Shown one piece after another: positions 1-6,317 of a stretch of DNA of 6,327 nt. A program made the position numbers and the translations under genes. Under the pieces are notes generated by a model. It was not told the origin of the DNA and ran no database searches. It was given only the letters and a program-made list of their open reading frames with translations. This DNA is from SZUA-442 sp963759175. GTDB lineage: Bacteria > Actinomycetota > Acidimicrobiia > Spongiisociales > UBA5794. The stretch is from the NCBI GenBank assembly GCA_963759175.1, contig CAVWXP010000021.1:1-6327 (forward strand), read 5' to 3'. The number at the start of each line of letters is the position of its first letter. Position 1 is the stretch's first letter.

Positions 1-1
1 G

Positions 2-115
2 GTGCGAACCCGCCGAGCCTTTTCGCTTCGCACCGAAACAGTCGAGCGCATCCCCGACCCCGACGGGTTGTCACCGACAGACGACGCCCGCGCCGATACC
101 GTCGACGCCTCATAG
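2..115 (+). CDS. C-terminal tail of an unidentified upstream gene (partial)
   Basis: An open frame enters from the left edge and runs 37 codons to a TAG stop at 113-115. The translated tail is polar and acidic near its end (it finishes ...DDARADTVDAS). Most codons end in G or C, as in the clear genes downstream. A hairpin begins about 14 bases after the stop, as expected for the end of a transcription unit. No domain is visible and I cannot name a function. It could also be non-coding DNA open by chance, since 37 codons without a stop is not rare in GC-rich sequence. Confidence 0.35.
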   Translation: MRTRRAFSLRTETVERIPDPDGLSPTDDARADTVDAS

Positions 116-128
116 CCGTCACGTCTCG

Positions 129-153
129 CGGGTCCTCGCACGACGAGGACCTG
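129..153 (+). terminator. Hairpin, possible terminator of the upstream gene
   Basis: GGTCCTCG (131-138) and CGAGGACC (144-151) are perfect reverse complements around a 5-base loop (CACGA). A G-T wobble and a C-G pair extend the stem outward to 10 pairs. No T-run follows, so it is not a classical intrinsic terminator, but U-poor hairpins are often proposed as terminators in actinobacteria. Its place just after the stop at 113-115 supports that role. The stem would fold on either strand. Confidence 0.4.
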
Positions 154-189
154 GAGGCAGGCGGGTGGACTCCGTTGCGACGCTTTGGC

Positions 190-224
190 CTCGCGCCCCA
201 CGCCACCTCCATCAAAGGCGCGAG
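190..224. repeat. Perfect 8-bp inverted repeat in the operon leader
   Basis: CTCGCGCC (190-197) is matched by its exact reverse complement GGCGCGAG (217-224), with 19 bases between. It lies about 50 bases upstream of the promoter candidate. It could be a regulator site, a second weak hairpin after the upstream gene, or chance in GC-rich DNA. The sequence alone does not decide. Confidence 0.3.
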
Positions 225-321
225 CACCAACCAAGCGTTAAGGCTTCCCTAATTCATTTCATAAGGCCTACGATGGACAGAGGAGATCGACCGCGGCTAG
301 GTTGATCGAACCACCTCCATC
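203..321. repeat. Pair of 11-bp direct repeats (203-213 and 311-321)
   Basis: CCACCTCCATC occurs identically at 203-213 and 311-321. The first copy lies in the loop of the 190-224 inverted repeat. The second falls just downstream of the predicted transcription start. The second copy's CCACC can also pair with GGTGG at 326-330 to form a small hairpin in the untranslated leader. The copies flank the promoter candidate, so they could be paired operator sites, but an 11-base match in a 360-base leader can arise by chance. Confidence 0.3.
274..303 (+). promoter_or_regulatory. Candidate promoter of the transporter operon
   Basis: TGGACA at 274-279 matches the housekeeping -35 consensus TTGACA at five of six positions. 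After an 18-base spacer, TAGGTT at 298-303 fits the actinobacterial -10 pattern TAnnnT. Transcription would begin near 310, leaving a leader of about 50 bases before the start codon at 362. An AT-rich patch (about 238-264) lies immediately upstream, unusual in this GC-rich sequence. A weaker alternative -10, TACGAT at 269-274, has only a poor -35 (TTCCCT, 245-250). Confidence 0.4.
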
Positions 322-348
322 GAGGGGTGGCTCAAACGGGAGAAACAC

Positions 349-354
349 GGAGGG
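349..354 (+). promoter_or_regulatory. Ribosome binding site fixing the binding-protein start
   Basis: GGAGGG ends 7 bases before the ATG at 362 and is a strong Shine-Dalgarno match. It decides the start codon: the frame stays open upstream to an in-frame TTG at 302, but only the ATG at 362 has this site and puts the lipoprotein signal peptide at the N-terminus. Confidence 0.75.
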
Positions 355-361
355 AAACCCC

Positions 362-2068
362 ATGAAGCGCAGAACCGCTTGGTTCGTGCTTCTGCTCGCA
401 CTTGCCATGGTGGCCGCCGCCTGTGCCGGAGATGATTCCGGCGACACGGACGACACGACAACCACCACGACAGCTGCACCAGCAGAATCGACAACGACCA
501 CGACACGTGCACCCGATCCCGGCTTCGAGGGCAAGGTCCTCTCGGCAGGCGGATGTGACTACGGCGGCAGCATCAACACCCTGACGGCTGTTGATGAGTT
601 CACCGTCGAGTTCAACCTCTGTGAGCCAAATCCGGCGTTCGAGGCACAAATCGCCTTCAACGTGTTCGGAATCCAGCCTGAGGAGCATCTCGAGGCCACC
701 GGTGGAGCACCGCTGGACAATCCCATCGGTACCGGACCGTACGCGCTCGACACGTGGAACCGGGGCGAATCAGTCGTCCTTGCCCGCAACGACGCCTACT
801 ACGGAACCAAGCCGGCGCACAGTCAGGCGATCTGGACCTGGGCGACAGAGAGCGCTGGCCGACTGCTCGAGGTCCAGAGCGGCACCGCTGCTGGTATGAC
901 CTTCCCATCGAAGGAAGATCTCCCAACGATCGAGGCCGACGAGAATCTCGTCCTCCTTCCGAAGGTTGAGGCGAACATCTTCTACATGGGGTTCACCAAC
1001 ATCTTCCCGCCGTTCGACAATGTCGACGTACGGAAGGCTGTCGCACTTGCGATGAATCGCGAGCGGATCGTCGAAACGTTCTATCCGCCCAACTCAGAGG
1101 TAGCGTCGCACTTCACTCCATGTACCGTGACCAACGGATGCCAAGGTGAGAGCTGGTACGACCAGGACGTCGAAGCCGCGAAGGCGCTGCTCGAGGGTGC
1201 TGGACTCGGAGACGGGTTTGCCACGAAGATCTACTACCGCGATGTCACGCGTGGGTACCTGCCGACGCCTGGCGACGTTGCAGCAGATATCCAGGCGCAG
1301 CTGAAGGAAACCCTGAACATCGACGCTGAGATCGTGTTGCTGGAGTCGGCCGAGTTCATCGAACAGTGTTCGAACGCCGGTCAGTGCGACGGAATCCACC
1401 TACTCGGCTGGACAGGCGACTACCCGCACGTGACGAACTTCCTCGACTTCCACTTCGCTGAGACGAACCCACAGTTCGGCGTGGTGCCAGAGTCGATCTG
1501 GGGTCCGCTTGCCGAGGCGGCTGGGTTGGCTTCGGTCGACGAAGCAGCGCCGCTGTACGAGGAAGCGAACAACGCGATCAAGGAAGACGTCACCATGATC
1601 CCCGTTGCACACGCCGGTGCCGCCTATGTGGCGCAGGCCAACGTGCAAGGTGCCTACGCACCGCCGTGGGGCCACGTGCAGTTGAACCTCTGGGACAACG
1701 GCGAGGACACGTTGGTGTTCGTCCAGAACAACGAGCCGATCTCGTTGTACTGCTCGGACGAGAGTGACGGCGAGTCGCTGAACCCCTGTGGTCAGATCGT
1801 CGAAGCCCTGTACTCCTACGCACCAGATGGCGCGGTTCAGCCGCAGCTCGCTGAGGCGTGCGTCAGCAACGAGACACTCGATGTATGGACGTGCTCACTC
1901 CGACAGGGAGTGGTGTTCCACGACGGATCGACATTCGATGCAAACGATGTCGTTGTCTCGTACACGGCTGGCCTCGACGCAGCAAGCCCGCTGCACACAG
2001 GCAACACGGGTGCCTTCGAGTACTACGCCTACCTGTGGGGCCTGATCAATGCCCCGGACGAGGGTTGA
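362..2068 (+). CDS. Circularly permuted family-5 ABC substrate-binding lipoprotein
   Basis: This 568-residue protein should be the extracytoplasmic receptor of the importer. It has a signal peptide (1-20, positive MKRR then hydrophobic), a lipobox with acylated Cys21 (AAAC), and a Thr-rich linker (about 29-51). The body is SBP_bac_5-like but in rotated order. Residues about 56-447 hold the pieces that normally form the middle and C-terminus: the AVDEFTVEF strand, NPIGTGPY (120-127), DVRKAVALAMNRERIV (222-237), and the YEEANNAIKEDVTMIPVAH ending (399-417). Residues about 450-568 hold what is normally the mature N-terminus: TLVFVQNNEP (450-459), QIVEALYSYAPDG (478-490), and the RQGVVFHDGSTFDANDV segment (514-530). 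Each piece occurs once. The two parts total about 510 residues, normal for the family. Ten cysteines besides Cys21 form five candidate disulphide pairs. The ligand is probably a peptide or similar small molecule but cannot be read from sequence. Family assignment is firm. Confidence 0.92.
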   Translation: MKRRTAWFVLLLALAMVAAACAGDDSGDTDDTTTTTTAAPAESTTTTTRAPDPGFEGKVLSAGGCDYGGSINTLTAVDEFTVEFNLCEPNPAFEAQIAFNVFGIQPEEHLEATGGAPLDNPIGTGPYALDTWNRGESVVLARNDAYYGTKPAHSQAIWTWATESAGRLLEVQSGTAAGMTFPSKEDLPTIEADENLVLLPKVEANIFYMGFTNIFPPFDNVDVRKAVALAMNRERIVETFYPPNSEVASHFTPCTVTNGCQGESWYDQDVEAAKALLEGAGLGDGFATKIYYRDVTRGYLPTPGDVAADIQAQLKETLNIDAEIVLLESAEFIEQCSNAGQCDGIHLLGWTGDYPHVTNFLDFHFAETNPQFGVVPESIWGPLAEAAGLASVDEAAPLYEEANNAIKEDVTMIPVAHAGAAYVAQANVQGAYAPPWGHVQLNLWDNGEDTLVFVQNNEPISLYCSDESDGESLNPCGQIVEALYSYAPDGAVQPQLAEACVSNETLDVWTCSLRQGVVFHDGSTFDANDVVVSYTAGLDAASPLHTGNTGAFEYYAYLWGLINAPDEG

Positions 2069-2089
2069 TTCCCTAGGTAGTCGCTGATC

Positions 2090-2120
2090 AGAGTGGGGGA
2101 GGCACGGCCTCCCCCACTCT
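2090..2120 (+). terminator. Strong intergenic hairpin between binding-protein and permease genes
   Basis: AGAGTGGGGGAGGC (2090-2103) and GCCTCCCCCACTCT (2107-2120) form a perfect 14-bp stem with a 3-base ACG loop, 21 bases after the stop of the binding-protein gene. No T-run follows. In many importer operons a hairpin here acts as a partial terminator or protects the 3' end of the upstream message, so that binding protein exceeds membrane components; I infer that role. No promoter is evident before the next gene at 2140, so readthrough is probably needed to express it. Confidence 0.75.
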
Positions 2121-2139
2121 CTGTCCAGGGCAACACACC

Positions 2140-3219
2140 ATGCTGAGCTTCATCACGCGAAGGACTCTCTATGCGATCCCGGTGCTCCTCGGGATCATCA
2201 TTGTCGTGTTCCTACTCGTCAGGGCCATACCCGGAGATCCGTGTTCGGCGATACTCGGTGAACGAGCGACCCCTGAGTCGTGTGCTCGCTTCAATGAAGC
2301 CAACGGCCTCAACGACCCGGTGTTCGTGCAGCTCGGCATCTACATGAAGAACGTGCTGACGTTCAACCTCGGTGAGTCGATCCGATTCTCGAGGCCAGTC
2401 ACCCAGCTGTTGATAGAACGTCTGCCGACCACAGCCGAACTCGCGATGTCGGCGCTGTTTCTCGCGGTGATCGTCGGCGTGCCACTGGGCATCATTGCTG
2501 CCCGCAAACACAACACACCGATCGATGCCGCCACTGTTGCCTTCGCCAACATCGGCGTCTCGATGCCGGTCTTCTGGCTCGGTCTCATGTTGGCCTACCT
2601 GTTCGCGGTCATCTTGAAGGACACACCGATTGCGTTGCCGCCTTCTGGGCGCCTCACGCCAGGTCTGGTGTCGATCCCGTACTACGTGGTGTGGGAGTGG
2701 AACCTGGCCGAGGGCACGAGTTGGGCAAAGCTCAATGAGTTCTTCGCCAACTTCATCATCTTCAACAGCTTCATCACCGCGCAATGGGAGGTTTGGTGGG
2801 ATGCCGTCAGGCACATGATCCTCCCGGCAATCGCCCTGGCAACCATCCCCATGGCGATCATCGCCCGCATCACTCGCAGCTCACTCCTCGAGGCGATGAA
2901 CAAGGACTACATCCGCACGGCACGAGCCAAGGGGGCGAAGGAGTCACGAGTCGTCGGACGTCATGCCCTCCGGAACTCCATGCTTCCGGTCGTCACGATC
3001 ATCGGCCTCCAACTCGGCCTGCTCCTGGGCGGCGCAGTGCTCACGGAAACGGTCTTCAGGCTGGCCGGTGTCGGAACGGCCTTGGTCGATGCCATCACGG
3101 GGCGTGACTACGCAGTCGTTCAGGGGTTCACTGTCGTCATCGCACTGATCTACGTAATCGTCAACCTCGTCGTGGACCTGTCCTACGCCTATCTCGACCC
3201 CAGGATCAGGGTGAAGTAA
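2140..3219 (+). CDS. dppB: Dpp/Opp-type ABC transporter permease, first subunit
   Basis: This 359-residue inner-membrane subunit forms half of the translocation channel. An N-terminal membrane segment (about 10-28) is followed by the family motif RAIPGDP (28-34) and an external loop. LGESIRFSRPV (77-87) precedes the core of membrane segments (about 99-120, 130-158, 224-243, 283-303, 328-348). The cytoplasmic coupling loop that docks on the ATPase (EAA motif) is clear at 255-286, with DYIRTARAKGA then HALRNSMLPVV. The end, DPRIRVK, is typical. It is a little longer than usual, mainly in the loop at about 172-222. The only two cysteines, 35 and 48, both lie in the first external loop. The family's common SWPG motif reads RLAG here (307-310). 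The Shine-Dalgarno is modest (AGGG, 2127-2130). Family assignment is firm; whether the substrate is a dipeptide, oligopeptide or other ligand is open. Confidence 0.95.
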   Translation: MLSFITRRTLYAIPVLLGIIIVVFLLVRAIPGDPCSAILGERATPESCARFNEANGLNDPVFVQLGIYMKNVLTFNLGESIRFSRPVTQLLIERLPTTAELAMSALFLAVIVGVPLGIIAARKHNTPIDAATVAFANIGVSMPVFWLGLMLAYLFAVILKDTPIALPPSGRLTPGLVSIPYYVVWEWNLAEGTSWAKLNEFFANFIIFNSFITAQWEVWWDAVRHMILPAIALATIPMAIIARITRSSLLEAMNKDYIRTARAKGAKESRVVGRHALRNSMLPVVTIIGLQLGLLLGGAVLTETVFRLAGVGTALVDAITGRDYAVVQGFTVVIALIYVIVNLVVDLSYAYLDPRIRVK

Positions 3220-4173
3220 ATGGTGAGCAAGAAAACCATAGAAATGCTCGAGGCCTCTGCTTCTGATGTGAATCTGGTCGCAGACAGTCCTGCGGGGCAG
3301 TGGCGGCTCACGGCTCGCCGTTTCCGAGGTCGAAAGTCGGGCATGATCGGGCTCGGCATCGTCCTCTTCCTCGTGCTCATGGCACTGCTCGCACCATTGA
3401 TCGCCCCGTATCCCCCCAATGAAGTACTGATCGGCAAGGAGGAGGTTGGTCCCCGAGAGAAGCCCTGCATCCACGTCTTGGGTTGCCCCGCGGACCAACC
3501 CCAGCACATCATGGGCACGGATGGGAATGTTCGGGACGTGTTCTCCCGCATCGTCTATGGCGCTCGCGTCAGCCTCACCCTCGGCTTCTTCACCGTCACC
3601 CTCGCACTCATCGTCGGAACAACGATCGGTGCCCTTGCTGGCAATGCGGGCGGATGGCTCGACAATGTCCTGATGCGGATCATGGACGTGATTCTCGGCT
3701 TTCCGTCGCTCCTGCTTGCCATCGCGATCGTCGCGGTACTGGGCCCTGGTCTCCAGAACGCGCTCATCGCCATCGCGATCGTATCGATTCCCGCATATGC
3801 GCGGGTGACCCGCGCCCAGGTCCTGTCGATCAAGGAGTCCGACTACGTCACTGCATCGAGAGCATTGGGAGCTTCTCCCATGCAGGTGCTCACGCGTCGT
3901 GTGCTTCCCAATGCCATCACCCCGCTCGTGGTGCTCGCCACCCTCGGCGTCGCAACAGCCATCCTCGAGGCAGCTGGCCTGTCGTTCCTCGGACTGGGCG
4001 CACAGCCCCCGACGCCCGAGTGGGGAACGATGCTCGCATCCGAACGCAACAACGTCTTCACCTCGCCGCATCTCGTGTTCTTCCCCGGCTTCGCCATCAT
4101 GCTCACCGTGCTCGGCTTCAACCTCATGGGCGATGGGCTCCGCGATGCCCTCGACCCATCATTGAACAAATGA
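3220..4173 (+). CDS. dppC: Dpp/Opp-type ABC transporter permease, second subunit
   Basis: This 317-residue permease pairs with the upstream subunit. A cytoplasmic N-terminus with basic residues (RLTARRFRGRK, 29-39) precedes the first membrane segment (about 42-62), typical of the OppC N-terminal domain. An external loop follows, then HIMGTDGNVRDVFSR (96-110), a variant of the family's HxxGTDxxGRDV signature. Further membrane segments lie at about 117-140, 158-173, 178-192, 232-255 and 285-303. The coupling loop (EAA motif) is at about 203-234, with DYVTASRALGAS and RRVLPN. The end is DGLRDALDP. Both of its cysteines (83 and 89) sit in the external loop. The ATG follows directly on the TAA of the previous gene with no gap, and AGGG (3208-3211) inside that gene serves as Shine-Dalgarno, so translation is probably coupled. 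Confidence 0.95.
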   Translation: MVSKKTIEMLEASASDVNLVADSPAGQWRLTARRFRGRKSGMIGLGIVLFLVLMALLAPLIAPYPPNEVLIGKEEVGPREKPCIHVLGCPADQPQHIMGTDGNVRDVFSRIVYGARVSLTLGFFTVTLALIVGTTIGALAGNAGGWLDNVLMRIMDVILGFPSLLLAIAIVAVLGPGLQNALIAIAIVSIPAYARVTRAQVLSIKESDYVTASRALGASPMQVLTRRVLPNAITPLVVLATLGVATAILEAAGLSFLGLGAQPPTPEWGTMLASERNNVFTSPHLVFFPGFAIMLTVLGFNLMGDGLRDALDPSLNK

Positions 4174-5243
4174 CCACGCAAGAACCAGAGGCGTCCGTGA
4201 CCATCGTGCCGCCAGAAGTCAAAGACGCCTGGGATGGCCCACTGCTCGAGATCAAGGGGCTCAAGACCCATTTCGATACCAGGGAAGGTGTCGTCAGGGC
4301 CGTCGACGAGGTGACGTTGCATGTGAACCGCGGCGAGGTACTCGGGGTGGTCGGCGAATCCGGCTGCGGAAAGTCGGTCATGTCGTTCTCGATCATGGGT
4401 CTCGTCCCCAAACCGGGCAAGGTCGTCGCCGGCGAAGTCCTGTTCAACGGCAAGAACGTCCTCGACATGTCCAACGACGAGGTTCGCAAGCTCCGCGGCG
4501 AGCACATGTCGATGATCTTCCAGCAACCTGGTTCCGCGCTCAACCCGGTGCAGCGCTCCGGGGTACAGATCACCGAGGTGTTCAAGCTCCATCGTTCATG
4601 GAAGAAGGACGAACGCAACGAGAAGGCCATCGAGATCCTCGCCAAGGTCGGGATCCCCGATCCCGAATCGCGCGCCAAGGCGTATCCGCATGAGCTCTCC
4701 GGAGGTATGGCCCAACGCGTGATGATCGCCATGGCGCTGGCATGCGAACCGGAGCTCCTGATCGCCGATGAGCCAACCACTGCTCTCGACGTCACGATCC
4801 AGGCGCAGATCCTCGACCTCATTCGCGATCTCCAGGCATCCTCGAGGACCGCCGTGGTCCTCATCACCCACGACCTCGGCGTCGTCGCGGAGATGGCCGA
4901 TCGGGTCGCCGTGATGTACGCGGGCGAGATCGTCGAGGAGACCGACGTGAGCACCCTCTTCAAGGACCCGAAACACCCCTACACGACGGGACTCATCGCT
5001 TCGATCCCCGTCCTCGGCGACATCAGGGACGAACTCCAGACCATTCCCGGCATCGTGCCCAGCCTCATCGATCTGCCGAAGGGATGCCGATTCGCGGCTC
5101 GATGCACCGCCCGCGTCGAGAACGACCTCGCCATCTGCCTCGAGAAGGAGCCCACCCTCGAGGAGATCGCCCCGAACCACAGGGTCCGATGCTGGCTGTA
5201 CGACGACGCCACGGCCACGATCGCGGAGGAGTCCGATGGCTGA
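4170..5243 (+). CDS. dppD: Dpp/Opp-type ABC transporter ATPase, first subunit
   Basis: This 357-residue cytoplasmic ATPase powers transport with the following subunit. Visible motifs are Walker A GESGCGKS (62-69), Q-loop IFQQP (116-120), signature LSGGMAQR (176-183), Walker B LLIADEP (196-202) with catalytic Glu201, D-loop TALD, and H-loop His234. The C-terminal oligopeptide-transporter extension carries HPYTTGL (269-275) and cysteines 306, 312, 323 and 341, matching the four-cysteine motif that holds a [4Fe-4S] cluster in studied DppD proteins. The chosen ATG overlaps the previous stop as ATGA (4170-4173) and gives a normal protein with a 24-residue leader. No Shine-Dalgarno is visible, so initiation probably depends on coupling. 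The frame stays open far upstream, but that part is antisense to nothing and merely overlaps the permease gene in another frame. A GTG at 4197 is an alternative start. Confidence 0.95.
   Translation: MTTQEPEASVTIVPPEVKDAWDGPLLEIKGLKTHFDTREGVVRAVDEVTLHVNRGEVLGVVGESGCGKSVMSFSIMGLVPKPGKVVAGEVLFNGKNVLDMSNDEVRKLRGEHMSMIFQQPGSALNPVQRSGVQITEVFKLHRSWKKDERNEKAIEILAKVGIPDPESRAKAYPHELSGGMAQRVMIAMALACEPELLIADEPTTALDVTIQAQILDLIRDLQASSRTAVVLITHDLGVVAEMADRVAVMYAGEIVEETDVSTLFKDPKHPYTTGLIASIPVLGDIRDELQTIPGIVPSLIDLPKGCRFAARCTARVENDLAICLEKEPTLEEIAPNHRVRCWLYDDATATIAEESDG
5225..5231 (+). promoter_or_regulatory. Ribosome binding site of the last ATPase gene
   Basis: GGAGGAG lies inside the end of the preceding ATPase gene and ends 4 bases before the ATG at 5236. 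It supports that start even though the two genes overlap by 8 bases. Confidence 0.65.
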
Positions 5244-6237
5244 ACCGCTCGTCATCGCCAAGGACCTCGTCAAGCAATTCCCCGTCAAGGGCGGAGTCCT
5301 CCAACGTCAGATCGGAACCGTGAACGCGGTCGCCGGCGTCGACCTCACCATCAACCGCGGTGAAACCGTCGGGCTCGTGGGCGAGTCTGGGTGCGGAAAG
5401 TCCACGCTCGGCTTGGCGCTCGTGCGTTTGATCGAGCCAACATCGGGGACGATCACCTTCGACGGTGAAGACATCACCCACGTGAAGGGCTCCAACCTCA
5501 AGCCGTTCCGTCGGCGCGCCCAGTTCATCTTCCAGGACCCCTACTCCTCACTCGACCCGAGGACTCAGGTCGGCAACTCGATAGCCGAAGGACTGAAACT
5601 CCATGGTGTCAGGGACAAGGACGAGCGCCAGGTTCGGGTCAACGAGATGCTCGACCTCGTGGGCCTCCAGCCCAGCCACGCCGGTCGGTACCCGCACGAG
5701 TTCTCCGGCGGCCAACGCCAACGAATCGGCCTTGCACGTGCGCTGATCCTCAAACCCGACTTCGTCGTGGCCGACGAGCCCGTGTCGGCTCTCGATGTCT
5801 CGGTGCAGGCCCAGGTGTTGAACCTCCTCAAGGAACTCCAATCCGAGCTCCAGCTGACGTTGCTGTTCGTTGCACACAACCTCGCCGTGGTCGAGCACAT
5901 GAGCGACCGAGTGGCGGTCATGTACCTGGGCCGCATCGCAGAGATCACCGATCGAGAGCAGCTCTATCGAGCGCCACTCCATCCCTATACGGAAGCCCTG
6001 TTGTCGGCGATCCCCATGCCGGATCCGGATCGCCCACGCGACCGCCAGATCCTCCAGGGCGAGGTTCCATCCCCGATCGATCCGCCATCGGGCTGCTTCT
6101 TCCATCCACGCTGCCCGATCGCCGAGAAGGGGTTGTGCGACACCGAGGTGCCATCACTGCTGCCAGGTGAGGGGCGCACCGATCACCTCGCGTCATGCCA
6201 CTTGCGAGCGGGACCACGCGCCAAGGCCACGTCGTAG
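5236..6237 (+). CDS. dppF: Dpp/Opp-type ABC transporter ATPase, second subunit
   Basis: This 333-residue cytoplasmic ATPase is the partner of the preceding one. It shows Walker A GESGCGKST (49-57), Q-loop FIFQDPYSSLDPR (97-109), signature FSGGQRQR (156-163), Walker B VVADEP (177-182) with catalytic Glu181, D-loop SALD, and H-loop His214. The aspartate that usually follows this histidine is Asn215 (AHNLAVV). The C-terminal extension has HPYTEALL (249-256), GEVPSPIDPPSGC (275-287), and cysteines 287, 293, 301 and 321, the iron-sulphur type motif. The insert around 18-30 (GGVLQRQIGTVNAV) before the first strand pair is typical of DppF/OppF. It overlaps the preceding gene by 8 bases and ends the operon; no clear terminator follows. 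Length and motif order are standard. Confidence 0.95.
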   Translation: MAEPLVIAKDLVKQFPVKGGVLQRQIGTVNAVAGVDLTINRGETVGLVGESGCGKSTLGLALVRLIEPTSGTITFDGEDITHVKGSNLKPFRRRAQFIFQDPYSSLDPRTQVGNSIAEGLKLHGVRDKDERQVRVNEMLDLVGLQPSHAGRYPHEFSGGQRQRIGLARALILKPDFVVADEPVSALDVSVQAQVLNLLKELQSELQLTLLFVAHNLAVVEHMSDRVAVMYLGRIAEITDREQLYRAPLHPYTEALLSAIPMPDPDRPRDRQILQGEVPSPIDPPSGCFFHPRCPIAEKGLCDTEVPSLLPGEGRTDHLASCHLRAGPRAKATS

Positions 6238-6287
6238 GTCGCGCCCCGAAGTCAGCTCATTCCCCACACCCCGCCGACGACGTCGCG

Positions 6288-6293
6288 TAGCCT
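6288..6293 (+). promoter_or_regulatory. Possible -10 element for the next gene
   Basis: TAGCCT fits the loose actinobacterial -10 pattern TAnnnT and lies 24 bases before the ATG at 6318. No convincing -35 is seen at the right distance (about 6264-6270), and the pattern is common by chance, so this is tentative. Confidence 0.2.
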
Positions 6294-6317
6294 GAGGTTG
6301 GTGGTTCGGAGGATCGC

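Noticed and set aside
302..361. N-terminal extension of the binding protein to the TTG at 302.
   Set aside because: It would place 20 polar residues before the signal peptide and ignores the strong ribosome binding site before the ATG at 362.
362..2068. The binding-protein gene as a truncated or frameshifted pseudogene, because it ends in an N-terminal-type motif.
   Set aside because: All family segments are present once in a single open frame with signal peptide, normal total length and a clean end. Rotation of order explains it better than decay.
2944..4071. Long open frame of 375 codons on the minus strand across both permease genes.
   Set aside because: It is antisense to two clear permease genes, lacks any recognisable motif, and has the charged, His/Arg/Asp-rich look of a mirror frame in GC-rich coding DNA.
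3483..4169. Upstream extension of the first ATPase frame by 229 codons.
   Set aside because: This stretch overlaps the second permease gene in another frame and translates to Arg/His/Pro-rich nonsense. The ATG at 4170 in the ATGA overlap gives a normal-length ATPase.
3843..4592. Minus-strand open frames over the ATPase genes (for example 3843-4592, 4124-4963, 4596-5288).
   Set aside because: They lie opposite well-defined ATPase motifs and show no domain or ribosome binding site of their own.
6238..6317. A terminator after the last ATPase gene.
   Set aside because: I found only short palindromes such as CGACGTCG with no loop, and no stem long enough to call.
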